Shown: in pieces, positions 11,271-24,840 of the stretch
Layout of the letters: the number at the start of each line of letters is the position of its first letter
Numbering within the stretch: position 1 is the stretch's first letter
Position numbers and translations under genes: made by a program
Source: Lichenostomus cassidix
Taxonomy: Eukaryota > Chordata > Aves > Passeriformes > Meliphagidae
DNA: 64,000 bases
Assembly: GCA_008360975.2 (NCBI GenBank)
Contig: CM039183.1
Coordinates: 35,827,850 to 35,891,849, forward strand
Direction of reading: 5' to 3'
The notes under the pieces: model-generated
What the model was told of the DNA's origin: nothing
Seen by the model: the letters and a program-made list of their open reading frames with translations, nothing else
Database searches by the model: none

Positions 11271-14200
11271 GTTTAAACAGAAGAGTAGACCAAAATCCAG
11301 CCTCTCCTTTCCTTAGCACCACTACAATGCCCCACTCCCTACCCCCACCATTTACCACAGCTGGTGGTAAAAACCACTGGTTATCTCTGGAGTTGTTTTC
11401 CCCTCCCTTACAGCTGCCTTGCAGCAACAGTATTGGCTAATGGCAGGGAGGGGTTATGGGGAATAACGCACACAAATTTAAAAATAAAACCAAACAAGCA
11501 AAATCCTTTTCTCTTACCTTCAGGTCTGGTTTTGCACATTTTTGCGCCAGTCCCCATGGAAGATCCTATAAACACCTCCCTTGAATAACACTTTAACTGA
11601 TTACATGTCTGTGCTTTTAAGGACAGGAATCACCAACAGAAAGGAAGGAAGAAATGGTGACTATTAATTCCCTACTCATCACAGTAAGTTATTGGATATG
11701 CTTGCAAGGAGAAAGATACGCATAGCACAGCCCTTTCATACATTCAGGTTCTAAGTCACATTCATTTCAGCATTTGCTTGCAAGAAATTATTTTAATGTA
11801 CTTTTCTCCAACAATCATATATTCCAACACAGCTAATGTGCTGCTTTTGCCACAAATGACTGAGGACAGTATAGCATGTGCTGATCAAAGGAGTTAGTAC
11901 AATAGTGAAGGAAAACATGCTGCTTGGCACGTTCCTAGGACACCAACATTTGCTTTGTATGGGCATGAAATCAGGCAGTTGCATCTCTTCCGGATGTGGT
12001 TTCTTCTTGTCCAAAACACCACTGACTTTCTACTGCAGAAGCAGCACCACAGAGGAACTGCTTCACAAAGAAATGGTTACAGTTCATTCACTGCGAGTCA
12101 CTGTGCAAAAGGAACACCAGTCTCATTTCAATGCTTTCTTTTAAGCAGTTGCTTATACACACACACACCTCCACCCCCAATACTTTTCAATTCATTCTAT
12201 TTGTAGGTTTTATTATTTTTAAGCCTGTACGTCTTTAAGAAATACAGTCCTTTCCAAGCTGTTTGAATAAACCATTCACTGTTACAAATAGTACATTATA
12301 ACCAGTAGGTTTATTATGGAGACCTCAGCATTCATTTCTTCACAGGAGTTAGTTATCAGCAGAACGGAGATGACAGCCTGAAAGGAAGTGCTAAAGCTAC
12401 GAATCCCAGCTAGCAGGTGATCCTGAGAAGCTTGTGGGAAGAAGTGAGTGAACCTTCTTACAGTGGAAAGTTAATTGAGAAGAAGAAACAACATATATCT
12501 GTCCTGAGCTCACATGCATGTTTTCCTTGTGGGTGGATTCACATGAGTAGCTTCTGCTTACTCTCAAAGAAAGCCTAATCTATATTACTCTAAAACCAGT
12601 CAGAAGATAGCTGGAAATGACGATTATGAAGCTATTGTTTTTGTCACCTCCATGACGCCTGTGTACCTCCAAAACACAGTGTTCCACAGATAATGCCATC
12701 ATTGTCTGTTCTGTATCCCTACTCTCCCTAAATACATATGTTGTTGTTGAACCGCTAGCAGAGAGAGAGAGACTGAGGCTCGAATGTGTGGCAATTGTTC
12801 CAAATTTATTAACTAATTCCAACTTACATAGACTTTCAAAGATCACTCGGATTGGGCCAATTCAAAATCTCCCCCCAGGCTGACTGGCCAGGCTCGAATC
12901 ATCCATATCTCGAGACACTGTTTTAATAACATCCAAACTTTATCTTTGTTTATAAAACACAAAAAGAAGAGAGAAGATTTTCCCACAGGAAAGGTCTGTG
13001 CTCGCCACATACATATGTATCAATTCTCCTTCCTCTGACAGGCTAAATGGATAAATAGGTAAATTAACCTACAATCAACTGCTCTCAAACTGAATTTAAC
13101 CTCAACATTTCTCTTTTAAACTTGAAGAAGGCTTTCTGCATGTGAATCCTTTCCACTTTTCCAGGTATGTCAAGTGGTTTAGTAAAAACAATACTTTTGA
13201 CAGCAAATCAATTATATTATATTTTTCTTAACCCTCCATCACCTGTGCTCAACCAGAGAACATCATTCCAAACAGAAAAGGCCAGATATGCTACAGACTC
13301 CTGTTAATCATGAGGAACAGAAGTGTCTGTCACCGTACTTCATGAGGTCTAAAAAACTGCACTTCTCACAAGCAATTCCCACCATGCCCATAAAAAGCAG
13401 ATGTCAGTACTAATTTGACACCAATAACTTACTCTTCTAGCTTGCACAAACTTTGTCCTCTTAAGCCACAAGCATAATCCACTATCTCAACTGCTATATG
13501 CACTCAACTATTTCTAAAGTAAATAATAAAGGATTAAAAAACATCACCTTTTAAGTTTAATGCAGGTTTCTGTCATGCACATCAATAATATGCTCTGCTG
13601 AGGTGGCTTGTTAGGATGCAGAAGGAACTCTGGAGAGTTATACTCCGAGTGGTTATGTCACAACTGCTATGTGAGGTCTGCACTATGAAGCAGATTTTCT
13701 GAATAAGAAATGTACATAAGAAAAATAATGAAGATTTTTGCTCTGTCCTTAGTAGAAGTAAGCATCTTATCTCAGCGAGCAGTAGCTGTTGTCAGGTTTC
13801 CATGAATATGAGATTATGTTTTTTATTAAATTATTCAGTATTTGATGTACACAAAACCAGGAAGTCTACTACATTCATCTGTACAAGCACAGACAGGCAG
13901 AAGTGCTGAGAGAAGAAAATTGGAAAGAGTAGGTGAGAAACAACTTAGAGTGTTAAGTGTTCTGCAGTGATCAGTAATGCAGCATTTGATAGTCCTTATC
14001 TGTTTATTTTGGGCTTGCACAGCAACCACTTTCTAAAGAGAGAATCAAACAACTTGCACATTGTGGCACACAGACTCACCCAGGACAAAGCAAAACACCA
14101 CCTGATCCATCAGACATTCCTCTCCTGTCATGCCTTCATCAAGTATGACACCACATCATGCCTTACCCCAGGGGAGTGTGCAAGGACGTTAGTGTCCCAC

Positions 14201-16904
14201 TGATGAAGCTGTTGAAGCAACGAAGCTTATATGAACAGTACATATAATGTTACTCCAGTTCTTATTTGTATTGTTAGGATGGCATATTGCTAAATCCCAA
14301 AACAGAAGCTTAAATGAAAGCCGTGTGAGCTATATTAAGCTTAAGTTAAGTGCCATCTTAAAATGAAAGAATCAAAAAATCAAATATAGTAATTACAGAG
14401 TGGTTACAAATCTGGTCTCATGAAACATGAAATAAATGAACAAGTACTTGCCATCAGGTATTTGAATTTCTACAGTTTCTTTTCAAGTATTTTGCTGAAA
14501 CCAGAAAGGCCAGGAAAAAAAGGGACTTCAAATTTAACACTTCCAGGCAATATTAAGCCATTCACATGGTACAATAAAAGAAATTGCTATTAATAAACTT
14601 TGTGGATGATACAAAGCCAGAACAGAGTTTAAGAATCAGATGACCTTGAGAGGTAAGGTAACAGAAATGGAATTAATTTTGAAGGGACAGATCATCACAT
14701 CATATCTTGCAGAACTAATAAAAATAGAGTCTCATAATCTGGAAATGACAGAGGAGAGAATTATCTGGGAACATTACTTTGTCATAGAACATTTATGCTC
14801 CATTCACATTATGCAGCCGTAAGAAGGAAAAGGATGGCATTAGGATGTTTGTTCCTGGAGAGAAGGGAATTGTGCATTGCACCACTGAGAGAATCTCTGG
14901 GCCAGCACATCAGTGCCAGACATCCATGCTCAGGAAGCAAACACTGAAACAAAGCAGAGGCACACCAGGGCTATCAGGATGACCCGAAAGTAGAAAAGTT
15001 TGGTTCACTTGAGTTATCAAACAAATGACAGAAGAGGATTGGGTTGCTCCCCATGAATATGGCTTATGGATGAGGAAAGTTAACAGTACAGAACAATTTA
15101 AGCTAAATACCATTAGCACAAGAACAGCCATGTCTAAAGTGACTGAAAATATAGGCATCCAATATTCTGAAGGTTCTTCTGATTACTCTGTCAGATAAAA
15201 ATGCTTAGCAGCTTTATAAATTGAGTCAGATTCATCTTAAAAAGAGTACATGATACCACTGCTAGAAATTCAATGATTCAGGAACTCTTTTAGTCCTATT
15301 TTCTGCAATTAGGAAAAAAGATTTTCCAAACAGACTGTCTTACAGACCTCTCTTCTCTCTTCCATCACTGCTTGAGAAACACCCTGCAGAGACCAAGAAA
15401 CGTATTGCTACCACAGGCTGCAATGAACATCCCCTGGATCAGGGGGAAGACAGTATCTTGCAACAATGAGCAAAGGCTTCTGTATAAGTGGGGTGGCACC
15501 AGACAGAAACCTTTCTCAAAGGAAATCTCAGTTGAAAATCACCTTACGGGAGGCCAGGACCTCAAAATTTGAGTATCCAAAAAAGCAAACATGAACCAAG
15601 TTAATAGATGTCAGTCTTAACTTGTAGCTATTTAGTCACAACTGGCTTCTTTGACATGAGTCATTAGCATGTCCTTAATTACAGGGTGATCAAATTGTCC
15701 ATACTCAGGACTCATGCCTCCATTCAGAACAAAAGTACACGCACTCACGTGACTGAGTTTGTTTTGCCATATGCATTAGGGAAGTTATTTGACTCAAGTG
15801 AATCATATTTAATCCATATATTTAGTAAGAAGACCTGCTCTCACAAATTTATCTCCTTCTCGCATGTGTTCTTCCAATAGCCTTAATTTCTATATACAGC
15901 AAGTTTACCCTCCTTAGTTTCAAATCAAAAATCAAACATTTGAGCTTTAGAAAGAACATATTTCAGAACAAGAGAGAAAATCCCATTATTTTTCCTGCTC
16001 TGAATTGATGCCATCAACATGTTTAACCTGCATTTTCAGGTACTGACAAGAACAGACGCGAATTTATCCCTGAGAAAAATGATAGAAAAATTATACAAAA
16101 ATGTTCGAGTTGCCAAAGAGAGCAATCTCTAGCACAAATTGGAAGGAAAGGGAATTAGGAAACTGAATGAAAGGTAAATTAAATCCTGAAAAATCTGCAG
16201 TGTTTTTAAAGAAAGCTCCTAGTTATCAAGAATTACATTTCATGGAGGCATGAACACATAAAAAGAAGGAACTATGGTTTTTACAGAAAGAACAGACAGA
16301 ACAAGAAAACCAGGGATAATGGCTTCCAGGGTTTCTGTACTTTTCCAGTAATACTTAAATTTGGCTATTGATTTCAGATATGTAGTGCACTCAGGAGAAA
16401 TATCTACATATTACTAGAAATAATATGCTACAAACTAGTTATTTTTAGACTCAAGTCAAGGCATATAACTTTTACTTACTCTTCTAATGCACAAGACATT
16501 CTATCTGAATTTCAATCATGGAAGAAAAAACTGCCCAAGTACCTGTATTATATCATCAGTTAATGGTGAATAACCACGGAACCTCTATCACTGAGAACAC
16601 TGTTCAGAACAAAACCATTACTCATTGTTCACTTGCATTCTATGAATTCCCTCTCTGCCTGTAATCTTACAGCATCTCATCACGTGAGGTCTTGAGAGAC
16701 AAGAACTATGTCCCAGTGCTTATTTTAGCTTCTTAATCCCTATCAGTGACTTTCACAAAATGTTCTTTAGAGGGACAATAAGGTCAGAAACTACAAATCA
16801 AACAAATGGCTTTCATGAATTAAAAATAAAGTACTACAGATCAGATATACCTATCAAGTATCAAGCTGTGATTTTTGTACTGCATGCTGTCTGTAACCCT
16901 TCAA

Positions 16905-16994
16905 GATGATGTTTGATACAAATATATAAATATACAAAAATACCCACTTTGATGATGTTATACAAATATATAAATATACAAAAATACCCACTTT
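16905..16994. repeat. Tandem duplication, about 45-bp unit, two copies
   Basis: Copy 1 (16905-16950) and copy 2 (16951-16994) both start GATGATGTT and both contain ACAAATATATAAATATACAA and end AAATACCCACTTT. They differ only near the start, where copy 1 has two extra bases (TTGATAC against TATAC). The near identity points to a recent slippage or unequal-exchange event. Confidence 0.93.
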
Positions 16995-19824
16995 TTCTCA
17001 ATGACAAATTTAATACACATCAGAAAGTGCACATTCTGTTAAGACATACACCCAAAGTACACAACATTACACCACACATAAGGACATCAGTGCCTCTCCA
17101 TTCACACTTAGCTTGGTTGTGCTTGCATTTCTCTTTCCTCAAAGCTTTTAGAAAATTAATAAACTGCTGGAACATTGCAACCTGCTCAGACAGCCTGCAG
17201 ATCATGTGCTCCAGCAGGTGAGGATGCAAATATACCATTTGCTTGTCTAACCTCTCACTGCTCAGACTGAAAGGGTATCCACAAAAAAATCATTAGTCTT
17301 CCTGTTCTGTAGTCCCAGTGGCTCAGTACAACACTGCAGAAATTCTGCACAAAGAGGTAACCAGCTTTTTGCTTTTTCATATCTGCTGCAAACAACAGTG
17401 TTGTATTCTTAGAGCTATTTGTGTTGAATAATCTTCCTAGAAAACAGAGGTTTAGCTTACATGGTACATGGAAACCTTGCATCATCAACAGGCTCAACGT
17501 TCACCCTGGTCTATTCATTTTCCAGAAAGACAACCTCTGGAAGTTACAAAGGGCAGGCTGTGCCTCTCTGGTAACCCAAGACATTTTCCTATTCAATGCT
17601 TTGCAAATTACGTAGAGTAGCAGCCAGACACACCATTTCAAGTCAGCACAGGAGAAACAGTTATTGCTTCTTTTAAAAGGCACAATCTGACTTGTCACAG
17701 CAGTAGTAAAATAAAGATCTGTCATACAAACAAGTCATGCACATGTCAGGAGTGGAGAAGTATCACAAAATCATATGCATACACACTACTGATATTTCTG
17801 TCAATTTTATCACAAGTATTTCTAGCATGACAGAAAAAAAAAAAAGATAAATTCTTCAGGATTTAACAAGGGGGTGTAATATTACATATATACCAGGTAC
17901 AGAATATTATCCCATGACAAACTGATCAAAACTATAAAGAAATCTCAGAAAAAAAGGGCAGCCTATTGCAAGTCAGTTATTTCCTTGAACTTGGCTTTAT
18001 TCCTTTCTGAAGTACCTTTACTACCTTCGTTGACTCAACTTTCTCAACATAAAAGACATGCAGGATCCATGTGACTCACCGACTTGGATGCAGCATTTAT
18101 CAGCTTGCAAAACAACGAAGGCTTCCCACCTTCCAGGCCATATAGACCAAAATACTCTGCTTTCTCATGCAGGCTGACACTTCCTCTTTGCTAAGGAAGA
18201 CCTACAGCTGTTTAGAAACAACTCTTCTTGATGGCCATCCAGACCTCTCACAGGATTTCAGCCATGCAAAATTAAGAGAAGCACAGTAAGAGCATCAGTT
18301 CTGGTTGCTCTATCAGACCTATCAAGGGCAGACTTCGCTTGCTAGGCTGCCAGCTGGCACTGTACCAGAGGTCTTTGTGGTTCTCTGCAGGCCATTTGGA
18401 TCTCCTCTAAAGCCTTGTCTAAAAAGCTGGAAAGCAGAAAGCCAGTGGAAATGAACGCTATTTCAGTTTACACAATAACCTCCTCTGGTATCAATATTGC
18501 TGATTCAATGTCTTTGGAGCTTCTTGCATCATAGTAGAACCAAGAAGAAGGGACAGGAAGAGCCTTGAGGTACTCCAGTCCAGTCTAATTAGGGGCTTGT
18601 TACTTGAAAATGGTGTAATTTTTACCAGTTCAAATCTTTCTCCAAGTGGAATTGCAATGTAACCTAAGGGCACTGTAAGAAACATCAGCCTGTTCAGCTG
18701 AAGGACAGAAATCACTCGTGACCTAGGTTGCTGTGAGCATCATTCTTTCCAACACACTTTTCTGACTGCCAAGGGTGTGACTGAGAAGCTTGTGAGACAA
18801 GCTTCTCGCTTCAGCTAGCTGTTATGCAAATGTTTTTCCAACAACCTGCCTCTGTGGGACAAAGCTTGCATGGAAGCTTCCACAAGAACAGCTCAACCAA
18901 CTTCCAAATCTACATGCAGCAGCATATTAGATCACTCCTCGATACAGAAAAGCAGTGGCGCAAGCAAGCAGATCTCAAAGCTCAGCAAGAGACTTTGATT
19001 TATGAACTTTATGCAATAAGTACATCCGCTTGCAGAGAAAAGAGCAGAGCTGCTTCTACTGAGGGTCCAGCCCCAAACCTGAAGAGAAAGTCTCTCTGCT
19101 CTAAGCTAAGAAAATACAGCTAAACAGCAAAGAAAAAATAAATCTAAAACTAGGTTCAAAATGCTGCTTTAAAATGCATTTTTGCAAATCAGAGCTGGCC
19201 ATTTATCAAAAAGCCAACACAACAAAGAATGTGGACAGGAAGGAGAGTTTCATCTGCCATCTACAATCCCCAGGAGACGAGGACAGAGGGAACCCTAGGC
19301 TGGCCACAGAGCCCACTGCCCACCTCTCTGATGCAGAAAGCTAAGGCAGGGTATGCAATGCACAGAGCCAGTCTTCAAGCAATCATGCAAGCAGTGCTGC
19401 TTTACAGAGCACAGGGCACACACAGGCTGCTGAAAGAGAAGCTCACTGAGAATTGCTCCAAGGCATGCACTACACAGAGGCAGCCTGTGACTAGAATGAT
19501 ACGCTATAAGGAACACTTTCTAAGTGTGTCATTTTGAATATTAAAGTACAAACAAAGTTTTCACTTTAAAGTGGTAACAAATCACCTCCTCCCAACACTT
19601 ACTAAATTGTCAACATAACTTCAAGATAAAAATCACAGATTAGGAGAGAGGCCAATATATTACACTGTTAAAAACCAAACCAAACCGAAGATTGATGGCA
19701 CACAAATTTTTTTCCCCTCCACTTTTCTTTATTTCCCTCAAATATACACTGATATTTACTTAAGTTGGCCAGATCCAAAACTTGCATAAAAATAATCTTT
19801 GTCTCTGGTCTAGTTACTGTTAAC

Positions 19825-19845
19825 CATGGTTAATCATTAACCATG
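19825..19845. promoter_or_regulatory. Palindromic HNF1-type binding site
   Basis: Arms CATGGTTAAT and ATTAACCATG flank a single central C, a perfect 21-bp palindrome. Its core at 19829-19841, GTTAATCATTAAC, is an exact match to the HNF1 homeodomain consensus GTTAATNATTAAC. A second palindrome, TTAACCATGGTTAA (19820-19833), overlaps its left arm. The site lies deep in AGPAT4 intron 2. The sequence match is certain; binding and enhancer function are inference. Confidence 0.55.
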
Positions 19846-22740
19846 CTGAGTTACACAAAATAAGGATTAGACTCATCACACCTACTACAAAGCTAAAGCT
19901 TTATCTGTGCTTTGATCTTGGCAATTTCATCCCAATGCTTGCTTAGTCATAGAATTAAAACCTGCATATACATGTGCATAAAGTGGCTAATGTACTAAGC
20001 GAAAAATGCATTGCTTGATTAAAACATTATGGGTGTAATTTTGAAGGCTGGCATCACACAATGATAGTTCTGGTGCTTGCTGTTGTCTCAGCACCATGAT
20101 CGAGATCCATTTGATTTCCTTACAAAATTCACACAACAGAACACTATTGATAAAAAGGGGATTCACCCTTTTTGATGGGTTGTCATCAGTAGTTTCTCAG
20201 ATGAAATGTACAAAACAAAGTAAACTACAAACACTTTAATATGGCCAAGCCAGTATTCCTGTAACACAGCCAATCTGAAATTGCTTTGGGAACCAAGATA
20301 AGAATCAGATTTAATACAACATCTTAAATGCAAAAGCCTTCATGGTATACTGAAAGCCAGAATGGGCTTTCCTCATAGGGGCTATGACAGGAACTGAAAA
20401 CTTGGGGTTAAGACCTTCACATTAAGGCATGTCTGTAGTATTTGAGCCAGCAGTTGATCTGGGCACAAGCCTTGCACAGGACCCTTCCAGTTACTGAATG
20501 TGTTCTGGCACACCAGCTCACTTCCCAGCTTCACTTCCCATTCCCATACTGCCTTCCCTCTCAAAATGCACACAGATCATTCAAGTTTAATCAAATAGAT
20601 TCTCTCTTTCTAACAGAACATCCGCAAAATGTAAAACTCAGTATTTCTTCAGGTGAAGAAGAAATTTTAAGTCGGCATACATATTCTTGAAAAGAGTTTC
20701 ATGTGATCCTTCCTTCTCTAGTACAGTTCTGAGCTAGAGGAGTGGAGGAATAAGGAAACAACTTCTGTTCATTTCTTTAGCCACTGCTCCTTTTAAACTA
20801 TCTCCATGCTGCAAGTTATAAGCAACCCTCCCTTCAGAAAAAACCAAAAAACAGCTGCACACTTCAAACATTTAATTTCACAAGTTTTTTCTGTCTTTTA
20901 TCCTGACACAATCTGCCTACAAAACAGCTTCTTCTCTCCAAGTTACACAGTGTATGGAATAAAGCCAGCCTCACAAGTACAATGGGTTTAACACACATAC
21001 AGATCTGCAGTAGTCAGTGTTTTGAAATGCTCCTTTCAAACCATTTGGGAAAATTAATTATTTAACAGCCACGTGTCAGAGATGTTTGTCTCACATCTGA
21101 AGGCTCCTCTTATCCTTCTTCCCCAAGGAATTCAGCAATATTCCCACATTTCAATAAAGCAGCAGTTTCTTGCTTGTAACAGGACCAGTCCACACAGATA
21201 ACAACCACCCAAGCATTTCCTCCTCCTCTTTTGTCCACCTGGACTGCCCCCGAAGCTCATCACAAAGCTCCTTGTTGAAGGCCAAGTGAAGCAGTGAAGG
21301 GAGCAGCAGGAATGACCTTCCAAACATAATACCAGAAATCAGTAAAGGTGCCCTTCCAGACAGACTAGTTGGTCTTACAGGTTTCTTCTACTAACATTTA
21401 TTTTTCATCACTCAAGAAAAGACATGCTACAGAAGTACCCACCTGCAATAGGCACTGCTCATGTATGAAATCTTCCTATTTTTAGTCTTCCTTGCTTAAA
21501 AATGCAGTCATGATTACAGGACTTTTTTACAGCAAGAAATCAATGACACGAGCTGGAAATAAAGGAGAGACTCTATCCTGACTCTATATGAAGGTCGAAG
21601 ACAGCATTATCATTCCCACACTATTTGGGATAAAGTACTCAACAGTATTTTCCACTTTCTCATACTGTTCACAGGACCCACCTTTGAAAACCAGTCCTGA
21701 AGATTTGTATGGCACTCCAATATCTTATGCAACATAGGAAGAACCTAGCATACCACTGCTCTTAAAAGAGGTCCAATTCCCATCCCCTTCTTTCTAACAT
21801 AGAAAAATAACTTTTCAAGGACTTATTTACATGGCGCATACACCAAGCAACAGCATAGGACAAGTCTTTCCCAATGATTTTAAGTCACTGAATCCAACAG
21901 TGTAACCCACACAGCTTGGGCTGCCTCTGGGACACTATTTGCTGTTCTGCTCACCTGCACTTGCGTAATTATCAATTTATCAACCATAATTTGATTTCCA
22001 CATGAAAAAATCTATCACATCTCAAAGACTCATGGATCTGCCATTCCAGCTTTTCTAATTCTCACCTGACAACTGCATGCACCAAAAGGAAGCTACATGC
22101 TATTGCTGTACAACCACAGAAATTTAAATTGCCTTTCAAGAAACTCGGAATTTTAGACATGAATTAATGAAGAGCCTGTGAAGACATAAGAGAGACAAGC
22201 TTCATGGTAAGCTTTAATGCAAGCAGAAATTTTATGAACTCTTAACATTTAAAAAAAATACTGGAAGTATAGTGTTATACTAAAAGGCAAATGCACTATG
22301 GTCTCAATTTTAAACTACATAAATTAAGAACATAAAGAGGTATGCCAGCTATTTTGCCTGTATCTCCCTCCTTTATGAGCATGAAAGGCAAGATATGCTC
22401 AAATAATAGTTTTAATTGATATATTTCAGTGGGTAAAAACATAACTCAATCCATACAATGCAAGCACTTTTCTGATACTGCAAGCTTAACATCTCCCTCC
22501 CTATCTTTTGCCTTTGTACAAAGAATAGCATTGCAAAAGTCTGTCATATAGGCCCTACAGATAAATTGTATGAGTTTGAAGGAAGTAACAGATTCTTTAT
22601 TTCTCTGTAGTCAGACTGCCACTATAGAGTCCTCAGCAAACTGCAGAGGATTAGCACATTGCACATCTTTAAATGAAACGCTATAGGAACAAAGGGAAAT
22701 ACCTGGAAAATGTAAGAGAATGGTATGAGATTGCTTTCAG

Positions 22741-22757
22741 GAAAAAAAAAAAAAAAA
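22741..22757. repeat. Poly-A tract
   Basis: An uninterrupted adenine run of about 15 bases in intron 2. I see no retrocopy upstream of it and no target-site duplication, so a processed pseudogene is not supported. Confidence 0.85.
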
Positions 22758-24810
22758 GAAATCCAGTAAGACAGGAGAGGAGTTCCTTTACAGCTGCAAA
22801 GCTGTATTAATGAGAGCCCCTGTCAAAAGCCTCCCAGCTGCAATTCTCCAAAAAACAAGGGTAAGCTTCTTTAGAGGTGCCATCAAGAAACTGAGTCAGT
22901 ACAATCACTATTTATATTTCCTTACCTAGCACAGGCAGAGATACATTCATTCATCAACACCTTTCATTAGCAGTACATATTGATTTCTGGATTTTTAAAC
23001 GGAGTCATATAAGTACACCATAAGAGCAGTAAGAAATTTATGTACAATGAAAAATCTCTCATATATTAGGAAGCCCACTTCTTTTTAACTCTCAAAGAAA
23101 ACCCACACTTGGAGATGCAATATACTGGAGATTCAATTTAGAAACACAGCTAAGTGAACTTGGAACCATGAGAGAAATGTTAGTTATTGGCACTCCAGTA
23201 CAATTTGCTTGAGTACAGAAAAAGCATACAGATGTAAAATGCTAATAAAAGTGTGCTAATTGAAGAGCAAAACAATCTGTACACAAACAATTGCACTGTA
23301 ATCTCTTTATGGTTCCTTATTTTGTTTCAAATCTTATTTTGGCAAGGACCAAAGTGAGCCTGGAAAACAGGTAACAGACTTTCTGAAACCAAGCAAATGA
23401 AAAAAATTGTTTTGCACACATTTTTATTTGGCTTCTTATTCACAGTTAAAGGAGTCCTACTTCTGAACATGGTGTTGGAAGAAACATGTTTAAGCACTTA
23501 CTACTCTAAGAGGGATGTAAAGGAAATTCAGCAACAGTCTCAGAAGTGAGAAAACAATACAAGAAGCCTTAACCTGAAGGTTGCAAACAAGTCACAGGAA
23601 ACAACCACCTAGCCACAGAAGACTACCAAGAATGTACGCTCAGAAGCTCTTTCATCTTAAGTTTCACACTGAAAAACCTCAAATATCTGCTAAAAGGACA
23701 TACTGGTTCCTACTGGCTTAGAAATCCTCTTGGAAAAAAATCAGTCAGATACTAGATAACTTTTACTGGACCAGTTTCTGAAATTCTTGTTACAGGATGA
23801 GCCTGAAAACCTACTCCACAAAAATTTGGTGCTATGTGACTGTGATTTTGGATGAGGATGAACCACCTAGATGTACGTTTTCAGTGGTGCACATTGCTCA
23901 AAAGGGAGCAGGGGGGATAGAAGATGTAGCCAATCAATAGCAAATGAGACATGACACAATACACCTCACTTGCAAGTTACACCAGCAGGTCTATTCCCTG
24001 ACCAAACACAGGAGAATTCAGAGTTGCCGCAGCAGTTCTTCCTGTGGAGGTACTGTGCTTCCCTGGAGAGGGCTGGATTACTGCTAGTCTGTATTTGCTT
24101 GTGACTGGTGATCAGTGAGCTACTCTCTGCATCTTTGCATGAAGTTTCCACAGCATCAAGAGTTTATCCTTCAGATTTAGTACCATTTCAGCAATTAAAA
24201 TCAGGCCTATACCTAAAATGGGGTTTCTACAAATATGAAATGTTTTGTATGAAGTGTTTGATCCTCTAATTGTGATATTCACTGTTAGCAACTGAATAAA
24301 CAACTGGAGCACTAAAATGTTTTCATATTCTGTGCTATGACGGTGGATCATTAGAAATCATGTTCCTGAGTTATGCTGTGTCAGATAGAAGTACTTTCAT
24401 ACAAACACAGAGAGCAGTCCCTTTCTCCTGCACTGAGAGGTGAGCACAACAGACCACATCCATTGTAGGCTGAATTAGGAGCTCTGGTAAAGGTAATGCA
24501 CAGATGTCCTTCAAACACACCTTCACCATGCTCACACAGCATGCCTGCAATCAGCATACAGTCTTGGTTGATACATTCAAGATCACTGTGAATACTTGAA
24601 CACCTATGAAAACTAAGTAACAACACCTGCAAATGGCATAAAATGAGAAGGGCTGAAATGTTATGAGTTGATACAGCAAGTTAATCATAGTAGGGAAAAT
24701 ATGGAGGCATATGCTAGGCACTGCAGAGGACTTATTCATAGCAATTAATGCAATTCCACAAACACAATCTGGAAAAAAAAAAGAGTTCAAGCTGTGATAG
24801 GTTCAGCAAA

Positions 24811-24840
24811 CATACACACACACACACACACACACACACT
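24811..24840. repeat. (CA)n microsatellite
   Basis: An interrupted start (CATA) is followed by about 13 CA dinucleotides. It is likely length-polymorphic. Confidence 0.95.

Noticed and set aside
14560..15130. Possible ancient LINE reverse-transcriptase remnant
   Set aside because: AAACTTTGTGGATGATACAAAG recalls a CR1 FADDTK-type region, but the sequence beyond it does not follow the CR1 order clearly enough to call.
18824..19123. 99-codon plus-strand frame in intron 2
   Set aside because: No domain or homologue recognised; length within chance range for this window.
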